Shown one piece after another: positions 23,071 to 31,178 of a DNA stretch of 38,502 nucleotides. The translations under genes and the position numbers were made by a program. Under the pieces are notes generated by a model. The model was given only the letters and a program-made list of their open reading frames with translations, did no database searches and was not told the DNA's origin. The stretch lies in NCBI GenBank assembly GCA_046351215.1, contig JAXLYX010000032.1, forward strand, positions 1 to 38,502. The letters are read 5' to 3'. Numbering within the stretch: position 1 is the first letter of the stretch; every line of letters starts with the position of its first letter. This stretch comes from JAXLYX01 sp046351215 (GTDB taxonomy: Bacteria; Myxococcota_A; Polyangia; Polyangiales; Houyiibacteriaceae).

Positions 23071-23646
23071 GTGACCATCCGACTCGACGACCTGCTCCGA
23101 ATGGACTCCGACGCCCTCTGGGCGATCATGCGACAGGCCGAGCCCCTCGACCTCGACGCGATCGCGGATACGACCTACACGGGCATCGATCTCTCGATGC
23201 CGGAGCTCTTCCACAAGCTCGCGTGGAAGTCCTTCCGCAAGACGTTCCACCGCGATCCCCGCACTGGCGTGATCCGCGGCTGGAACGTGATGGTGAAGCA
23301 GACGGGCTGGGACCGGCCGCCCGAGCCGAAGCGGGACCTCTTCGGGAGGCAGAAGACCTTCGGCCACTACGAGGTGCGCTCCGCCGTCGGGCTCTCGTTC
23401 CCGAGGGGCTGGAAGGGCGCGCACTACCTCGACTACCGCGAAGCCGGGAACAAGCTCCTCGATTGGCCCGCCCGCGCCGGCTACTGCCCCCTCGTCAGCG
23501 TGAACGCCGGGAGCTCCGAGCTCCTCCTCGGCTGGGAGGTCTTCAACGTCCACGGCGTGCAGGTGCCGATCCCGGACTTCTGGCTGCTCAAGCGCGAAGG
23601 ACCGCTCATGGCCAAGGACATCGTGCCGCGGCCGGATGGGCGCTAG
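23071..23646 (+). CDS. Unknown 191-residue protein in the GMC operon
   Basis: I do not recognise this protein. Residues 1-60 are helical (DALWAIMRQAEPLDLDAIADTTY); the rest is rich in aromatic residues and beta strands with repeated G-W/G-Y turns, ending in VPIPDFWLLKREG. The layout (short helical entry, then strands that read like a lipocalin barrel) recalls the GXWXG/DUF4334 type of lipid-binding protein, but the match is loose. A hydrophobic-ligand carrier would suit an alcohol oxidase. GTG 23071 has the strong site GAGGAGAGAACC before it. The gene ends in a hairpin shared with the convergent nitroreductase gene. Confidence 0.6.
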   Translation: MTIRLDDLLRMDSDALWAIMRQAEPLDLDAIADTTYTGIDLSMPELFHKLAWKSFRKTFHRDPRTGVIRGWNVMVKQTGWDRPPEPKRDLFGRQKTFGHYEVRSAVGLSFPRGWKGAHYLDYREAGNKLLDWPARAGYCPLVSVNAGSSELLLGWEVFNVHGVQVPIPDFWLLKREGPLMAKDIVPRPDGR

Positions 23647-23653
23647 GGCGCCC
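23638..23653. terminator. Convergent-gene hairpin
   Basis: GGGCGC (23638-23643), loop TAGG, GCGCCC (23648-23653). The loop contains the TAG stop of the rightward gene; the leftward gene ends at 23668. A tight GC stem without U tract, so a bidirectional terminator is possible. Confidence 0.45.
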
Positions 23654-23667
23654 ACCCCACCGGCCGC

Positions 23668-24159
23668 TCAGACCGGCGTGCAGATCAGCACCGGGATGTC
23701 GCGGTCGGTGCGCGCCTGGTACTCGTCGAAGTCCTTGTGCACGGCGCGGATCGCGGGCCAGAGGGCGAGCTTCTCCTCGGGGCTCGCCTGCCGCGCGAGC
23801 ATCGTGCGGACCCGGCCGAACTCGTTGACCTCGATGGTCGGGTTCGCCTTTATGTTCTTGTACCAGAGCGGATGCGATTCGAGGCCTCCCTGCGAGGCCA
23901 CGAGCAGGACTCCGTCCGCGTGCGGGATGTGGATGAGCGGCGTGGTCAGGCGCTTGCCCGATTTGCGGCCCTTGTACGAGACGAGGCAGACGGGCGCGCC
24001 GCCGACGACGAACTTGCCGCCGAGCTTGCCGTCGGTCTTCTCGTAGATCCACACGTTGAAGCGCGACGCGTACTTCATGAACTTGCGGATGAAGGGGACG
24101 AGCTTCTCGGGGATCGGATCGACGTCTTCCTTCTTCAGGCTCGTGACGGGATGGCTCAC
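23668..24159 (-). CDS. Deazaflavin (F420)-type nitroreductase family protein
   Basis: A 163-residue protein of the Ddn family, named for the F420-dependent nitroreductase of Mycobacterium tuberculosis. Characteristic stretches are VCLVSYKGRKSGKRLTTPL (57-75), the split-barrel core DGVLLVASQGG, HPLWYKNIKANP, and the closing strands. Members use F420H2 or bind fatty acids or quinones; whether this organism makes F420 is not visible here. GTG 24159 starts the protein, with AGG 8 bases upstream; no better ATG is seen. It is divergent from a TetR gene across a palindrome that probably controls both. Confidence 0.85.
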   Translation of the reverse strand: MSHPVTSLKKEDVDPIPEKLVPFIRKFMKYASRFNVWIYEKTDGKLGGKFVVGGAPVCLVSYKGRKSGKRLTTPLIHIPHADGVLLVASQGGLESHPLWYKNIKANPTIEVNEFGRVRTMLARQASPEEKLALWPAIRAVHKDFDEYQARTDRDIPVLICTPV

Positions 24160-24221
24160 GGGGTACCTCGCGAGGACGGCTCGGCCGTCCGAAGGGGGGC
24201 GAGCTCGCTGGCTCGGTTGGG

Positions 24222-24254
24222 CAGATTGACATGAGACGTAGAAGTGTCAATCTG
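24222..24254. promoter_or_regulatory. Operator palindrome between nitroreductase and TetR genes
   Basis: Perfect 10-base arms CAGATTGACA (24222-24231) and TGTCAATCTG (24245-24254) flank 13 bases. Each arm contains TTGACA, a perfect -35, facing opposite directions; the matching -10 positions (AATCTG) are poor. The nearest TetR start codon (ATG 24231) is inside the repeat. Confidence 0.65.
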
Positions 24255-24920
24255 GCCTTCGTGGAGAGGCGAAAGCCGACGGCGAGCGACGGTGGCGCAC
24301 GGGGATCGGAGGAGGGCGCGGACGAGACGCGGCGACGCGTGATCGACGCGGCCGTCCGCTGCGTGTTGCGCTGGGGCGTCGCGAAGACCGGCCTCGCCGA
24401 CATCGCCGCCGAAGCCCGCTGCTCGCGTCAGACCGTCTACAACCACTTCCCGAACGCCGAGGCGGTGATCCAGGCGGCGCTCCTCGACGCCTCGCTCGGC
24501 TTCGCGGACCGCATGGTCGAGACCGTGCGCGCCTTCGACGATCCGGGCGACCGCGTCGTCGAGGCGATGATGTTCTGCCTCGAGCAGCTGCCGAACGAGC
24601 CCTTCCTCCAGCTCGTCGGGGACCCGACGCTCGGCAAGCTGATCAGCGACTCGATGTTCACGACCGACGAGACACGCGCCGTCGTCGAGCACGTCGCCGA
24701 GGTCTGCCTCGAGCCCCGGCCCGACCTCGCGCCGCGCGCGGGCGAGCTCGCCGAGGTGATGACGCGGCTCGTGCTCTCCTTCCTCGTCCTGCGGGGGCAG
24801 GAGCGGCGGAGCGGCGGGGAGATGCGTGCGTTCCTCCGGCGGTGGCTCTTGCCGGGGATCCTCGGCGAAGGGGCGGAGGCGCCGGTCGATGGCCGGAAGC
24901 GTCCACGACGTAGGAGGTGA
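24231..24920 (+). CDS. TetR-family transcription regulator
   Basis: A 229-residue regulator. The DNA-binding domain is at residues 32-76: TRRRVIDAAVRCVLRWGVAKTGLADIAAEARCSRQTVYNHFPN. The remaining helices (80-215) are the ligand and dimer domain, with a basic tail. The start is uncertain: ATG 24231 lies inside the palindrome it probably binds and has no Shine-Dalgarno. GTG 24261 would remove ten residues of unlikely N-terminus and would sit about at the transcription start of a promoter using the TTGACA of the palindrome, giving a leaderless mRNA. It likely represses itself and the divergent nitroreductase gene. Confidence 0.88.
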   Translation: MRRRSVNLAFVERRKPTASDGGARGSEEGADETRRRVIDAAVRCVLRWGVAKTGLADIAAEARCSRQTVYNHFPNAEAVIQAALLDASLGFADRMVETVRAFDDPGDRVVEAMMFCLEQLPNEPFLQLVGDPTLGKLISDSMFTTDETRAVVEHVAEVCLEPRPDLAPRAGELAEVMTRLVLSFLVLRGQERRSGGEMRAFLRRWLLPGILGEGAEAPVDGRKRPRRRR

Positions 24921-24951
24921 AACCAACGGCACGAGGGTGTAGCGTGTCGCG

Positions 24952-25221
24952 ATGGCCACCGTCGTTTTCACCACCAACCTTCGCCGGCACGTGGAGTGCC
25001 CCGACACGGTGGCGACGGGGACCACGGTGCGCGAGGTCCTCTCGCAGGTCTTCGCCATGCGGCCACGGCTCGAGGGCTACGTCGTCGACGAACGCGGCGT
25101 CTTGCGCAAGCACATGACGATCTTCGTCGACGGACAGCCGATCCTCGATCGCGCCGGCCTCTCGGACGCCGTCTCGGCGGACTCCGAGGTCTACGTCATG
25201 CAGGCATTGTCCGGAGGGTGA
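24952..25221 (+). CDS. MoaD/ThiS-like ubiquitin-fold protein
   Basis: An 89-residue protein with the beta-grasp pattern: strand VVFTTNLRRHVECP, turn, VREVLSQVF helix, strand VVDERGVLRKHMTIFVDGQPI, and a C-terminal ...QALSGG. The closing Gly-Gly is the adenylation and thiocarboxylation site in MoaD and ThiS. No E1-like (MoeB/ThiF) or molybdopterin or thiazole genes are near, so it need not serve those pathways. The next gene starts 2 bases after the stop and its ribosome-binding site GGAGG lies inside this gene, so the two are translationally linked. Confidence 0.85.
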   Translation: MATVVFTTNLRRHVECPDTVATGTTVREVLSQVFAMRPRLEGYVVDERGVLRKHMTIFVDGQPILDRAGLSDAVSADSEVYVMQALSGG

Positions 25222-25223
25222 GC

Positions 25224-26321
25224 ATGGATCGCTGGCTCGTGGGAACTCGCAAGGGGCTCTTCGTCGTGGAGGGCCGCGGGGGCGCGGCCAAGGTCGTCCG
25301 GACGGCGTTCCTCGGGGACAACGTGCCGCTGGCGATGGCCGATCGGCGCGACGGGACCTTCTACGCGGTGCTCGACCACGGGCACTTCGGCGTGAAGCTG
25401 CATCGCTCGAGCGACGGAGGCGCGAGCTGGGAGGAGATCGCGACCCCGGCGTATCCCCCGAAGCCCGAGGGCTTCGTGGACAAGGACATGTGGGGACGCG
25501 AGCGCGAGTGGGTGACGAAGAACGTCTGGGCGCTCGAGCCCGCGCTCGATGCCGACGGAGCGCTCTGGTGCGGGACGATCCCCGGCGGGATGTTCCGCTC
25601 GGACGACCGAGGCGCCTCGTGGACCCTCGTCGACGCGCTCTGGAACCATCCCGTGCGCGTGCGCTGGAACGGAGCGGGCGCGGATCACTCCGCCCTGCAC
25701 TCGATCTGCGTGGACCCGCGGGATCCGAAGACCGTCGTCGTCGCCGTGAGCAGCGGCGGCGTCTGGCGGACGCGCGACGCCGGAGCGAGCTGGGAGCCCC
25801 ACGTGAAGGGCATGAAGGCGGGCTACGTGCCCCCCGAGCAGGCCGAATTCCCCGAGTACCAGGATCCGCACCACGTGGTGCAATCGCCCTCGAATCCGGC
25901 GGTCTTCTGGTGCCAGCACCACATGGGCATCTACCGCTCCGGCGACGACCTCGCCTCGTGGCAGAAGCTCGAGGCGAAGCCCTCGAGCTTCGGCTTCGCC
26001 GTCGTCGTGCACCCGAAGGACGCGGACACGGCCTTCTTCGTGCCTGCGCACTCCGATCAGAAGCGAGCGCCGATCGACGGTCGGGTGGTGGTCAGCCGGA
26101 CGCGCGACGGTGGAGCGACGTTCGAGACGCTGACGAAGGGGCTGCCGCAGGAGCACGCCTACGACCTCGTGCTCCGGCATTCGCTCGCGATCTCGGACGA
26201 CGGAGACGCGCTCGCCTTCGGCTCGACGACCGGGAACCTGTACGCGACCGCGGACCAGGGCGAGACGTGGAGCGTCCTCGCGAGCCACCTGCCGCCGACC
26301 TACTCGGTCCGGTACGTGTAG
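25224..26321 (+). CDS. Asp-box (BNR) beta-propeller protein
   Basis: A 365-residue propeller of the sialidase/sortilin-like BNR type. At least five Asp boxes of S/T-x-D-x-G-x-S/T-W/F are visible: SSDGGASW, SDDRGASW, TRDAGASW, TRDGGATF and TADQGETW, spaced about 50-80 residues. It opens WLVGTRKGLFVV, the first strand. No signal peptide is seen, so it is probably cytoplasmic, unlike true sialidases, and no sialidase catalytic Arg/Tyr set is evident. Function unknown. It is fused by translation coupling to a MoaD-like protein, which suggests that the propeller is the partner, target or scaffold for that protein. Confidence 0.85.
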   Translation: MDRWLVGTRKGLFVVEGRGGAAKVVRTAFLGDNVPLAMADRRDGTFYAVLDHGHFGVKLHRSSDGGASWEEIATPAYPPKPEGFVDKDMWGREREWVTKNVWALEPALDADGALWCGTIPGGMFRSDDRGASWTLVDALWNHPVRVRWNGAGADHSALHSICVDPRDPKTVVVAVSSGGVWRTRDAGASWEPHVKGMKAGYVPPEQAEFPEYQDPHHVVQSPSNPAVFWCQHHMGIYRSGDDLASWQKLEAKPSSFGFAVVVHPKDADTAFFVPAHSDQKRAPIDGRVVVSRTRDGGATFETLTKGLPQEHAYDLVLRHSLAISDDGDALAFGSTTGNLYATADQGETWSVLASHLPPTYSVRYV

Positions 26322-26347
26322 CGTCCGGCGGCCCCGTTCAGCGGACG
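26322..26347. terminator. Convergent-gene inverted repeat
   Basis: CGTCCG (26322-26327) and CGGACG (26342-26347) flank 14 bases between the propeller stop (26321) and the histidine kinase stop (26338). A likely two-way terminator, without U tract. Confidence 0.4.
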
Positions 26348-27567
26348 GCCGGCCAGGCGACGACGAAGGTCGTCCCCTCGCCGACGGCGGAGTCGACGGT
26401 GATGGTGCCCTCGGTGCTCGTGACGATGGTGTAGACGGTCGCGAGCCCGAGCCCGTTGCCCTTGCCCTTCGGCTTCGTCGTGAAGAAGGGCTCGAAGATG
26501 CGCGAGAGGACGTGCTCGTCCATGCCGACGCCCGTGTCGGCCACCCGCAGCCTCGCCCATTCGGGCGTGGCCTCGAGGCCGAGCGTGAGCGTGCCGCCGC
26601 CGAGCATGGCGTCGCGCGCGTTGACGGCGAGGTTCATGAGGACCTGCTCCGCGCGGCTCCGATCGAGACGCACCTTCACCGGGGCTCGTGGGAGGTCGAG
26701 CACCACCTCGATCCCGTCGCGCGCGAAGGTCTCGAAGAGCGGCGCCATGGCGCGGACGACCTCGACGAGATCGATCGTGGTGTCGGGCGTCGGCTCCCGG
26801 CGGGCGACGGAGACGAGCTGGTGGACGAGGCGAGCGCCCTGCTCGACGAGCGACTCGAGGCCCACGGCGAGCTTCTCGGGCGGAGGGGTGTCGTTCGCGA
26901 CGTGGCGCCGGACCACCGCGGCCTGCACGGCGATGGCCGCGAGGATGTTGTTGAAGTCGTGGGCGACGGCGGTGGCCATCCGACCGAGCGATTCCATCAC
27001 GTGGCTCCGCTCGAGCGAGGCCCGGGCGTCGAGGAGCTCCTCCGTGGCCCGGCGTCGCGCATCCTGCTCGAAATAGAGCCCCACCATGTCGGCCACGGTG
27101 CTCGCGAAGTGGGCTTCGTCCTTGGTGAACGCGCGCCGGGTCCCCACCTGCTCGTGGCAGAGCACGCCGATCGCATGTCCCTGCTCGAGGATCGGGCAGT
27201 CGAGGATCGACACGATGTCGTGGCGCTCGAGGTAGGCGAGCAGCTCGCTCGTGCGCTCGTCGTGGTGCGCATCGTCGATGGCGAGCGCGCGCCGGGAATC
27301 GAGCGAGGTGACGTAGCGGGTGCTGCGGGAGAGCGAGAGGGTCTCCTCGGGCTCGGTCGTCTCCCCGCCGGCGGTGTGGACGAGCATGCAGCGCATCCGA
27401 TCGAGGGCGGGATCGAAGAGCCAGAGGCTCACGCGGGACACGTGCAGCGTCTCGCACGCCAGGCGAACGGCGTGCCGGAGGGCGGCGTCGAGCTCGGCGG
27501 CGTCCCGGATCGGGTGCCTCGCGAGCTCGATGCGAGCCGCCTCGCGGGTCGTCAGCTGCTCCGTCAT
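26338..27567 (-). CDS. GAF histidine kinase without receiver
   Basis: A 409-residue soluble kinase. A GAF domain (about 20-165: VSLWLFDPALDRM, IVSILDCPI, IGVLCHEQVG) is followed by HisKA with His203 in AVAHDFNNILA, and HATPase with N box NLAVNARDA, DTGVGMD, and GNGLGLATVY. It would sense a small ligand or redox state and phosphorylate a separate response regulator; none is next to it. The HDFNN box is shared with the two hybrid kinases in this window. GAGGAGGG precedes the ATG. It lies 56 bases downstream of a receptor Ser/Thr kinase gene on the same strand and is probably in its operon. Confidence 0.93.
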   Translation of the reverse strand: MTEQLTTREAARIELARHPIRDAAELDAALRHAVRLACETLHVSRVSLWLFDPALDRMRCMLVHTAGGETTEPEETLSLSRSTRYVTSLDSRRALAIDDAHHDERTSELLAYLERHDIVSILDCPILEQGHAIGVLCHEQVGTRRAFTKDEAHFASTVADMVGLYFEQDARRRATEELLDARASLERSHVMESLGRMATAVAHDFNNILAAIAVQAAVVRRHVANDTPPPEKLAVGLESLVEQGARLVHQLVSVARREPTPDTTIDLVEVVRAMAPLFETFARDGIEVVLDLPRAPVKVRLDRSRAEQVLMNLAVNARDAMLGGGTLTLGLEATPEWARLRVADTGVGMDEHVLSRIFEPFFTTKPKGKGNGLGLATVYTIVTSTEGTITVDSAVGEGTTFVVAWPAVR

Positions 27568-27623
27568 CCGTCCCTCCTCGGGGAAGTATGCCCGTTCGGG
27601 GGGGCCTCGGAGAAGGGCCTCGC

Positions 27624-29858
27624 CTAGACCGTCCGGACGCTGTCGGCGCGGCGCAGGGAGGGCCGGACACGCTCGGGCAGCCGCGTGGCCGATTCCGTCG
27701 GCTGGCCGTCCTTCGCGCGTTCGCGCTCGGCCGCCCGCGTCTGCTCGTGCATCGACCACCAGCGCTCGCGCGTCTCGGGGAGGAACGTCTCGACGCACTC
27801 CGCCTCGACGCGCCGCAGCGCCTCGCCGAGCACCTTCGCGGACGTCGGCCGTCGATCGGGGCGCTTCGCCATGCAGCGGACGAGGAGCTGCGCGAGGGCG
27901 GGAGGCACGGTCGCGCGGAGGTCCGCCGGAAGCTCGGGCACGGGCGCGGAGACGTGCGCCTTCATCGCCGCCTCGGCGGTCGTCGTCTCGTACGGGGGGT
28001 GACCGACGAGGAGGAAGTATCCGACGCAGCCGAGCGCGTAGAGGTCGGCGGCCGGGCCCACGGAATCGCCGAGCGCCTGCTCCGGCGACATGAACGCGGG
28101 GGTGCCCTCGACCGTGTCCTCGTCGCTCGGGCGCTTGTGGATCGCGCGGGTGAGCCCGAAATCGAGGACCTTCACCACGTCGAGCGTGTCGCCGAGGCGC
28201 GAGAGGAAGACGTTCGCGGGCTTCACGTCTCGGTGCACGAGGCCCGCCGCATGGGCCTCGGCGAGCGACTCGCACATCTGGGCGAGGATCGAGGCGACCC
28301 GTGCGGGCGGCTGGCGCCCGTACCGACGGACGAGCGCGTCGAGGTCGAGCCCGTCGAGGAGCTCCATCGCGAGGAAGTAGCGCCCGTCGTCGGCGACTCC
28401 GAAATCGTAGACGGCCACCGTGTGCGGAGACCGCATGCGCGCGAGGAGCCTCGCCTCCTCGAAGAACGCGGCGTGCTGCGCCTCGTCGTCGACGTCGGCG
28501 CCGTCGGCCGCGATGAGCTTCAGGGCCGCGTCGCGTGCGAGGAGCTTGTGGCGCGCGCGGTAGACCTCGCCCATCCCGCCACGCCCGAGGAGCTCGAGGA
28601 GCCGGTAGCTGCCCAGCTCCTCGACCTCGTTGCGTGCCTCCGCGGCCTCCCGCTCGGCGCGCTCCCGCGAGCGACGGAGGCGGGCGATGCTCTGCGAGAG
28701 GGCGAGCGAGAGGAGGAGGGCGACGACCGAGGCGGCGATGGTGACGGCGGTCCCTCGCACCGCGTCCCGACGCGCGTGCGCGTAGAGCGGCGCCGTCGGC
28801 ACGAGGCTGAGCAGGTACATCGGCGCCTCGTCGAGGCGTGTCAGCATCACGCGACCGACGCGGAAGCTCTCTCCTCCGAGCTCGAGCTTCGAGTAGCGCT
28901 CGCGGCCGGGCGTCCCGGTCGCACGGAAGGCCGCCATGGCCTGCGCATCGTGGAAGTCCTCGAGGTGGAGCGGGCGCACGCGGGAGCGGCGATCCATCGG
29001 CGGAGGCGTGCTGCCCATGGAGCCGAGCACCGAGCCGTCGCCCATCACCACGAAGAGGCGATGGCCTCGGAACATGGGACGTCCGAGCAATTTCGCGAGG
29101 GCCGAGGCGTCGAAGTCGACGGTGAGGACGGCGGTGGGCGACGAGGGCCCGGAGCCGTCCCGGTACACCGGCTCCACGCGGCTCACGCCCGTCCGGAGGT
29201 TCGGGAGGAAGGGGTAGGGGTCGGTCCAGAGGCGGCGGCCGTGCGCCACGGCCTCGCGGTAGAAGCCGCGCGTCCTCGGATCGTAGGCGGTGGGCGTCCG
29301 CGAGACCTCGCGGGGCCGGCCCGCGGCGTCGAAGCGGTATTGGATCTCGATGCCGCCGGACGGTCCGATCGAGCTGACCTGGGCCGCGAGCTTCTCCGAC
29401 GCGTCGCGGTACACGCCGGCGAAGGTTCCGTCGGGGAAGCTCGCGCTGATCCACGTGAGCCCTCGTCGCGACGTGGCCAGATCGTTCATCCGGCCGAGCA
29501 GGGCGAGGAGCTCGGGCCCGTCGGGGGGGGCCTCCGGCGCCGCGAGCACGGCTTCGCGCAATCGGTCGAGCACGGGATCCGCGGCGTCGAGGGCGACGTC
29601 GATGACGGCTCCGAGGCGATGGGACCGCTCCTCGAGCATGGACTCCGCGCGCGCTTCGCCGGCTCGACGGAGGGCTCGGTGGCTCGAGACCGTGGAGACC
29701 GCTCCGAGGAGGGCGACCAGGCCGACGACGGAGGCGGCGAGGGCCAGGGGCGAGCCGAGGAAATGGCCGAGACGGGCGAGCGAGCCCGTGCGGGCGCCGG
29801 ACGGCGCCGCGTTCGTCACGCCCCGGGGCTGGACGCGCTCCTCCTCCACCGCGGACAT
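27624..29858 (-). CDS. Receptor Ser/Thr protein kinase with Cache-like sensor
   Basis: A 744-residue protein. A membrane helix (38-57) is followed by an extracytoplasmic segment (60-365) that reads as a double-Cache sensor (WISASFPDGTFAGVYRD; DPRTRGFYREAV, WTDPYPF), a second helix (370-390), a charged linker, and a C-terminal kinase (417-690): P-loop LGRGGMGEVY, Lys447, HRDVKPAN (Asp544), DFG (566-568) and SPE (591-593). This is the reverse of PknB order: the sensor comes first, the kinase last. It would pass an outside small-molecule signal inward by phosphorylation. ATG 29858 is chosen; a longer reading from 29969 lacks support. A GAF histidine kinase follows, suggesting cross-talk. Confidence 0.92.
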   Translation of the reverse strand: MSAVEEERVQPRGVTNAAPSGARTGSLARLGHFLGSPLALAASVVGLVALLGAVSTVSSHRALRRAGEARAESMLEERSHRLGAVIDVALDAADPVLDRLREAVLAAPEAPPDGPELLALLGRMNDLATSRRGLTWISASFPDGTFAGVYRDASEKLAAQVSSIGPSGGIEIQYRFDAAGRPREVSRTPTAYDPRTRGFYREAVAHGRRLWTDPYPFLPNLRTGVSRVEPVYRDGSGPSSPTAVLTVDFDASALAKLLGRPMFRGHRLFVVMGDGSVLGSMGSTPPPMDRRSRVRPLHLEDFHDAQAMAAFRATGTPGRERYSKLELGGESFRVGRVMLTRLDEAPMYLLSLVPTAPLYAHARRDAVRGTAVTIAASVVALLLSLALSQSIARLRRSRERAEREAAEARNEVEELGSYRLLELLGRGGMGEVYRARHKLLARDAALKLIAADGADVDDEAQHAAFFEEARLLARMRSPHTVAVYDFGVADDGRYFLAMELLDGLDLDALVRRYGRQPPARVASILAQMCESLAEAHAAGLVHRDVKPANVFLSRLGDTLDVVKVLDFGLTRAIHKRPSDEDTVEGTPAFMSPEQALGDSVGPAADLYALGCVGYFLLVGHPPYETTTAEAAMKAHVSAPVPELPADLRATVPPALAQLLVRCMAKRPDRRPTSAKVLGEALRRVEAECVETFLPETRERWWSMHEQTRAAERERAKDGQPTESATRLPERVRPSLRRADSVRTV

Positions 29859-30174
29859 CCTACCCGCTCGCGGCGCTCGGGGACCACGGGGATGTCCGAG
29901 CCGCCCGGGCGACGGCGGAGCGGCCGATTGTGTAGGTCGTAGTGCATCGCGCGGCATGAGTAGTTCCACTCAGAGACCGCCGTGGGCACGAGAAATGACG
30001 CGTTCGTCACGCGCCGTGCAAGACGCCGGAAACGCGAGCGTTGCCGCGATGTTCGCGTGATCTCGGAAGTGCTCGGAGATGGTTGCGGCAAAAACCATCC
30101 TCCCCGATGCCGATTCGTGCCTTATGGTTAGGTCATCGTCCTGGACAAGGTTGCCGGGCCCCGAGGTGAACGAC
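29859..30174. other. 316-base divergent spacer with several short inverted repeats
   Basis: This spacer separates the Ser/Thr kinase and LuxR-type genes and should hold both promoters. It contains TGACG-CGTT-CGTCA (29996-30009); AACGC-GA-GCGTT; and GATGGTT-8-AACCATC (30078-30099), the longest at 7 bases per arm and 75 bases before the LuxR start. TATGGT at 30123 could be a -10, but no -35 fits. I see no open frame with coding character here. Confidence 0.45.
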
Positions 30175-31170
30175 GTGCCCTCTGCCATCCCCGATGTCTC
30201 CGCGTTCCGACTCCACGCGCTCTCGACCCGACTGGTCGACCTCCACCGAGAGAGCCGCCGCATGGGCCTCCGGGAGCTCCAGAGCTTCGCCTTCGAGGCG
30301 TTCGGGGAGATCGTCCCCTTCGACTCGGGAGCGGTGGGCAATGGCGTGATCGAGAACGGCTCGCGCGAGCTCTTCGACGCCTATCTCTACCGTCAACCGC
30401 CGGAGCTGCTCACGCGGTGGACGGACGTCCGCGCGCTCGATCGCGTGGCCGCCGCCGCCCTCTCCGCGCCGGGCAAGACCCGGAACCTCGACGTCGACGT
30501 GGTCTACGCCGACGAGCCCCGCATGCTCCGCCACTGCCGCGATTTCGGGCAGGAGCATTGGCTCACGACCATGACCGTGGACGGGCGGGGAGGGCTCTAC
30601 CAGGCCGTCTCGATCTTCCGTTCCGACCGGGACCGTCCCTTCTCGGAGAGCGATCGGTTCCTGACCGAGCTCTTCGTTCCGCACTTCGTCGAGGCGATGC
30701 GGACGTCCAGGCTCCAGCAGCTCGGCGCGCACGGCAGGCCCGCCGCGATCCATCCGAGCGCCGCCGCCGTGGTGAATTCCGACGGGGTCGTCGTCGAGGC
30801 GGAGCCGGGCTTCGTCGACGTGCTCTCGGAGGCGTTCCCGTCGTGGTCGGGCCCGCGGCTCCCCGACGCCTTCGAGCCCGTGACGGGCGAGCCCAGGTCG
30901 CTGACCTTCACGGCGGAAGGTCTCTACGTGGAGTCGGTGCCGAGCCACGACCTCCGGTTGCTCCGCGTGCGTCGCGCGACCCAGGTCGATGCGCTGACGA
31001 GCCGCGAGCTCGAGGTGGCGAAGGAGTTCGCGCGGGGGGCGTCGGCGCAGGCCGTCGGCAAGGCCCTCGGCATCGCGACGAACACCGTGCGCGTCCACCT
31101 CTGCCGCGTCTACGGCAAGCTCGGCGTCGGGAGCAAGACCGAGCTCGCGCGCGTGCTCGCGGGGCATTGA
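30175..31170 (+). CDS. LuxR-type transcription regulator
   Basis: A 331-residue regulator. The C-terminal helix-turn-helix (about 270-325) is of the LuxR class: LTSRELEVAKEFARG, then QAVGKALGIATNTVRVHLCRVYGKLGVGSKTELARV. The N-terminal part (1-260) has a sensor fold resembling GAF, with aromatic and acidic patches, but I cannot name a ligand; it has no receiver phospho-acceptor, so it is not a simple NarL-type response regulator. GTG 30175 is preceded by GAGGTGA at correct spacing; upstream ATGs at 30079 and 30124 would overlap the spacer's inverted repeats. It is convergent with the ECF sigma gene (25 bases). Confidence 0.82.
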   Translation: MPSAIPDVSAFRLHALSTRLVDLHRESRRMGLRELQSFAFEAFGEIVPFDSGAVGNGVIENGSRELFDAYLYRQPPELLTRWTDVRALDRVAAAALSAPGKTRNLDVDVVYADEPRMLRHCRDFGQEHWLTTMTVDGRGGLYQAVSIFRSDRDRPFSESDRFLTELFVPHFVEAMRTSRLQQLGAHGRPAAIHPSAAAVVNSDGVVVEAEPGFVDVLSEAFPSWSGPRLPDAFEPVTGEPRSLTFTAEGLYVESVPSHDLRLLRVRRATQVDALTSRELEVAKEFARGASAQAVGKALGIATNTVRVHLCRVYGKLGVGSKTELARVLAGH

Positions 31171-31178
31171 GCCGCGTC

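Noticed and set aside
24952..25221. Molybdenum cofactor or thiamine gene (moaD or thiS) as a firm call
   Set aside because: No other gene of either pathway is nearby and the linked partner is a propeller, so only the fold is supported.
25224..26321. Exo-alpha-sialidase call for the Asp-box propeller
   Set aside because: Asp boxes occur in many propellers; no catalytic sialidase residues or signal peptide are visible.
27568..29454. Upstream extension of the GAF histidine kinase frame through the Ser/Thr kinase gene
   Set aside because: The extension is Arg/Pro-rich noise; a strong ribosome-binding site places the start at 27567.
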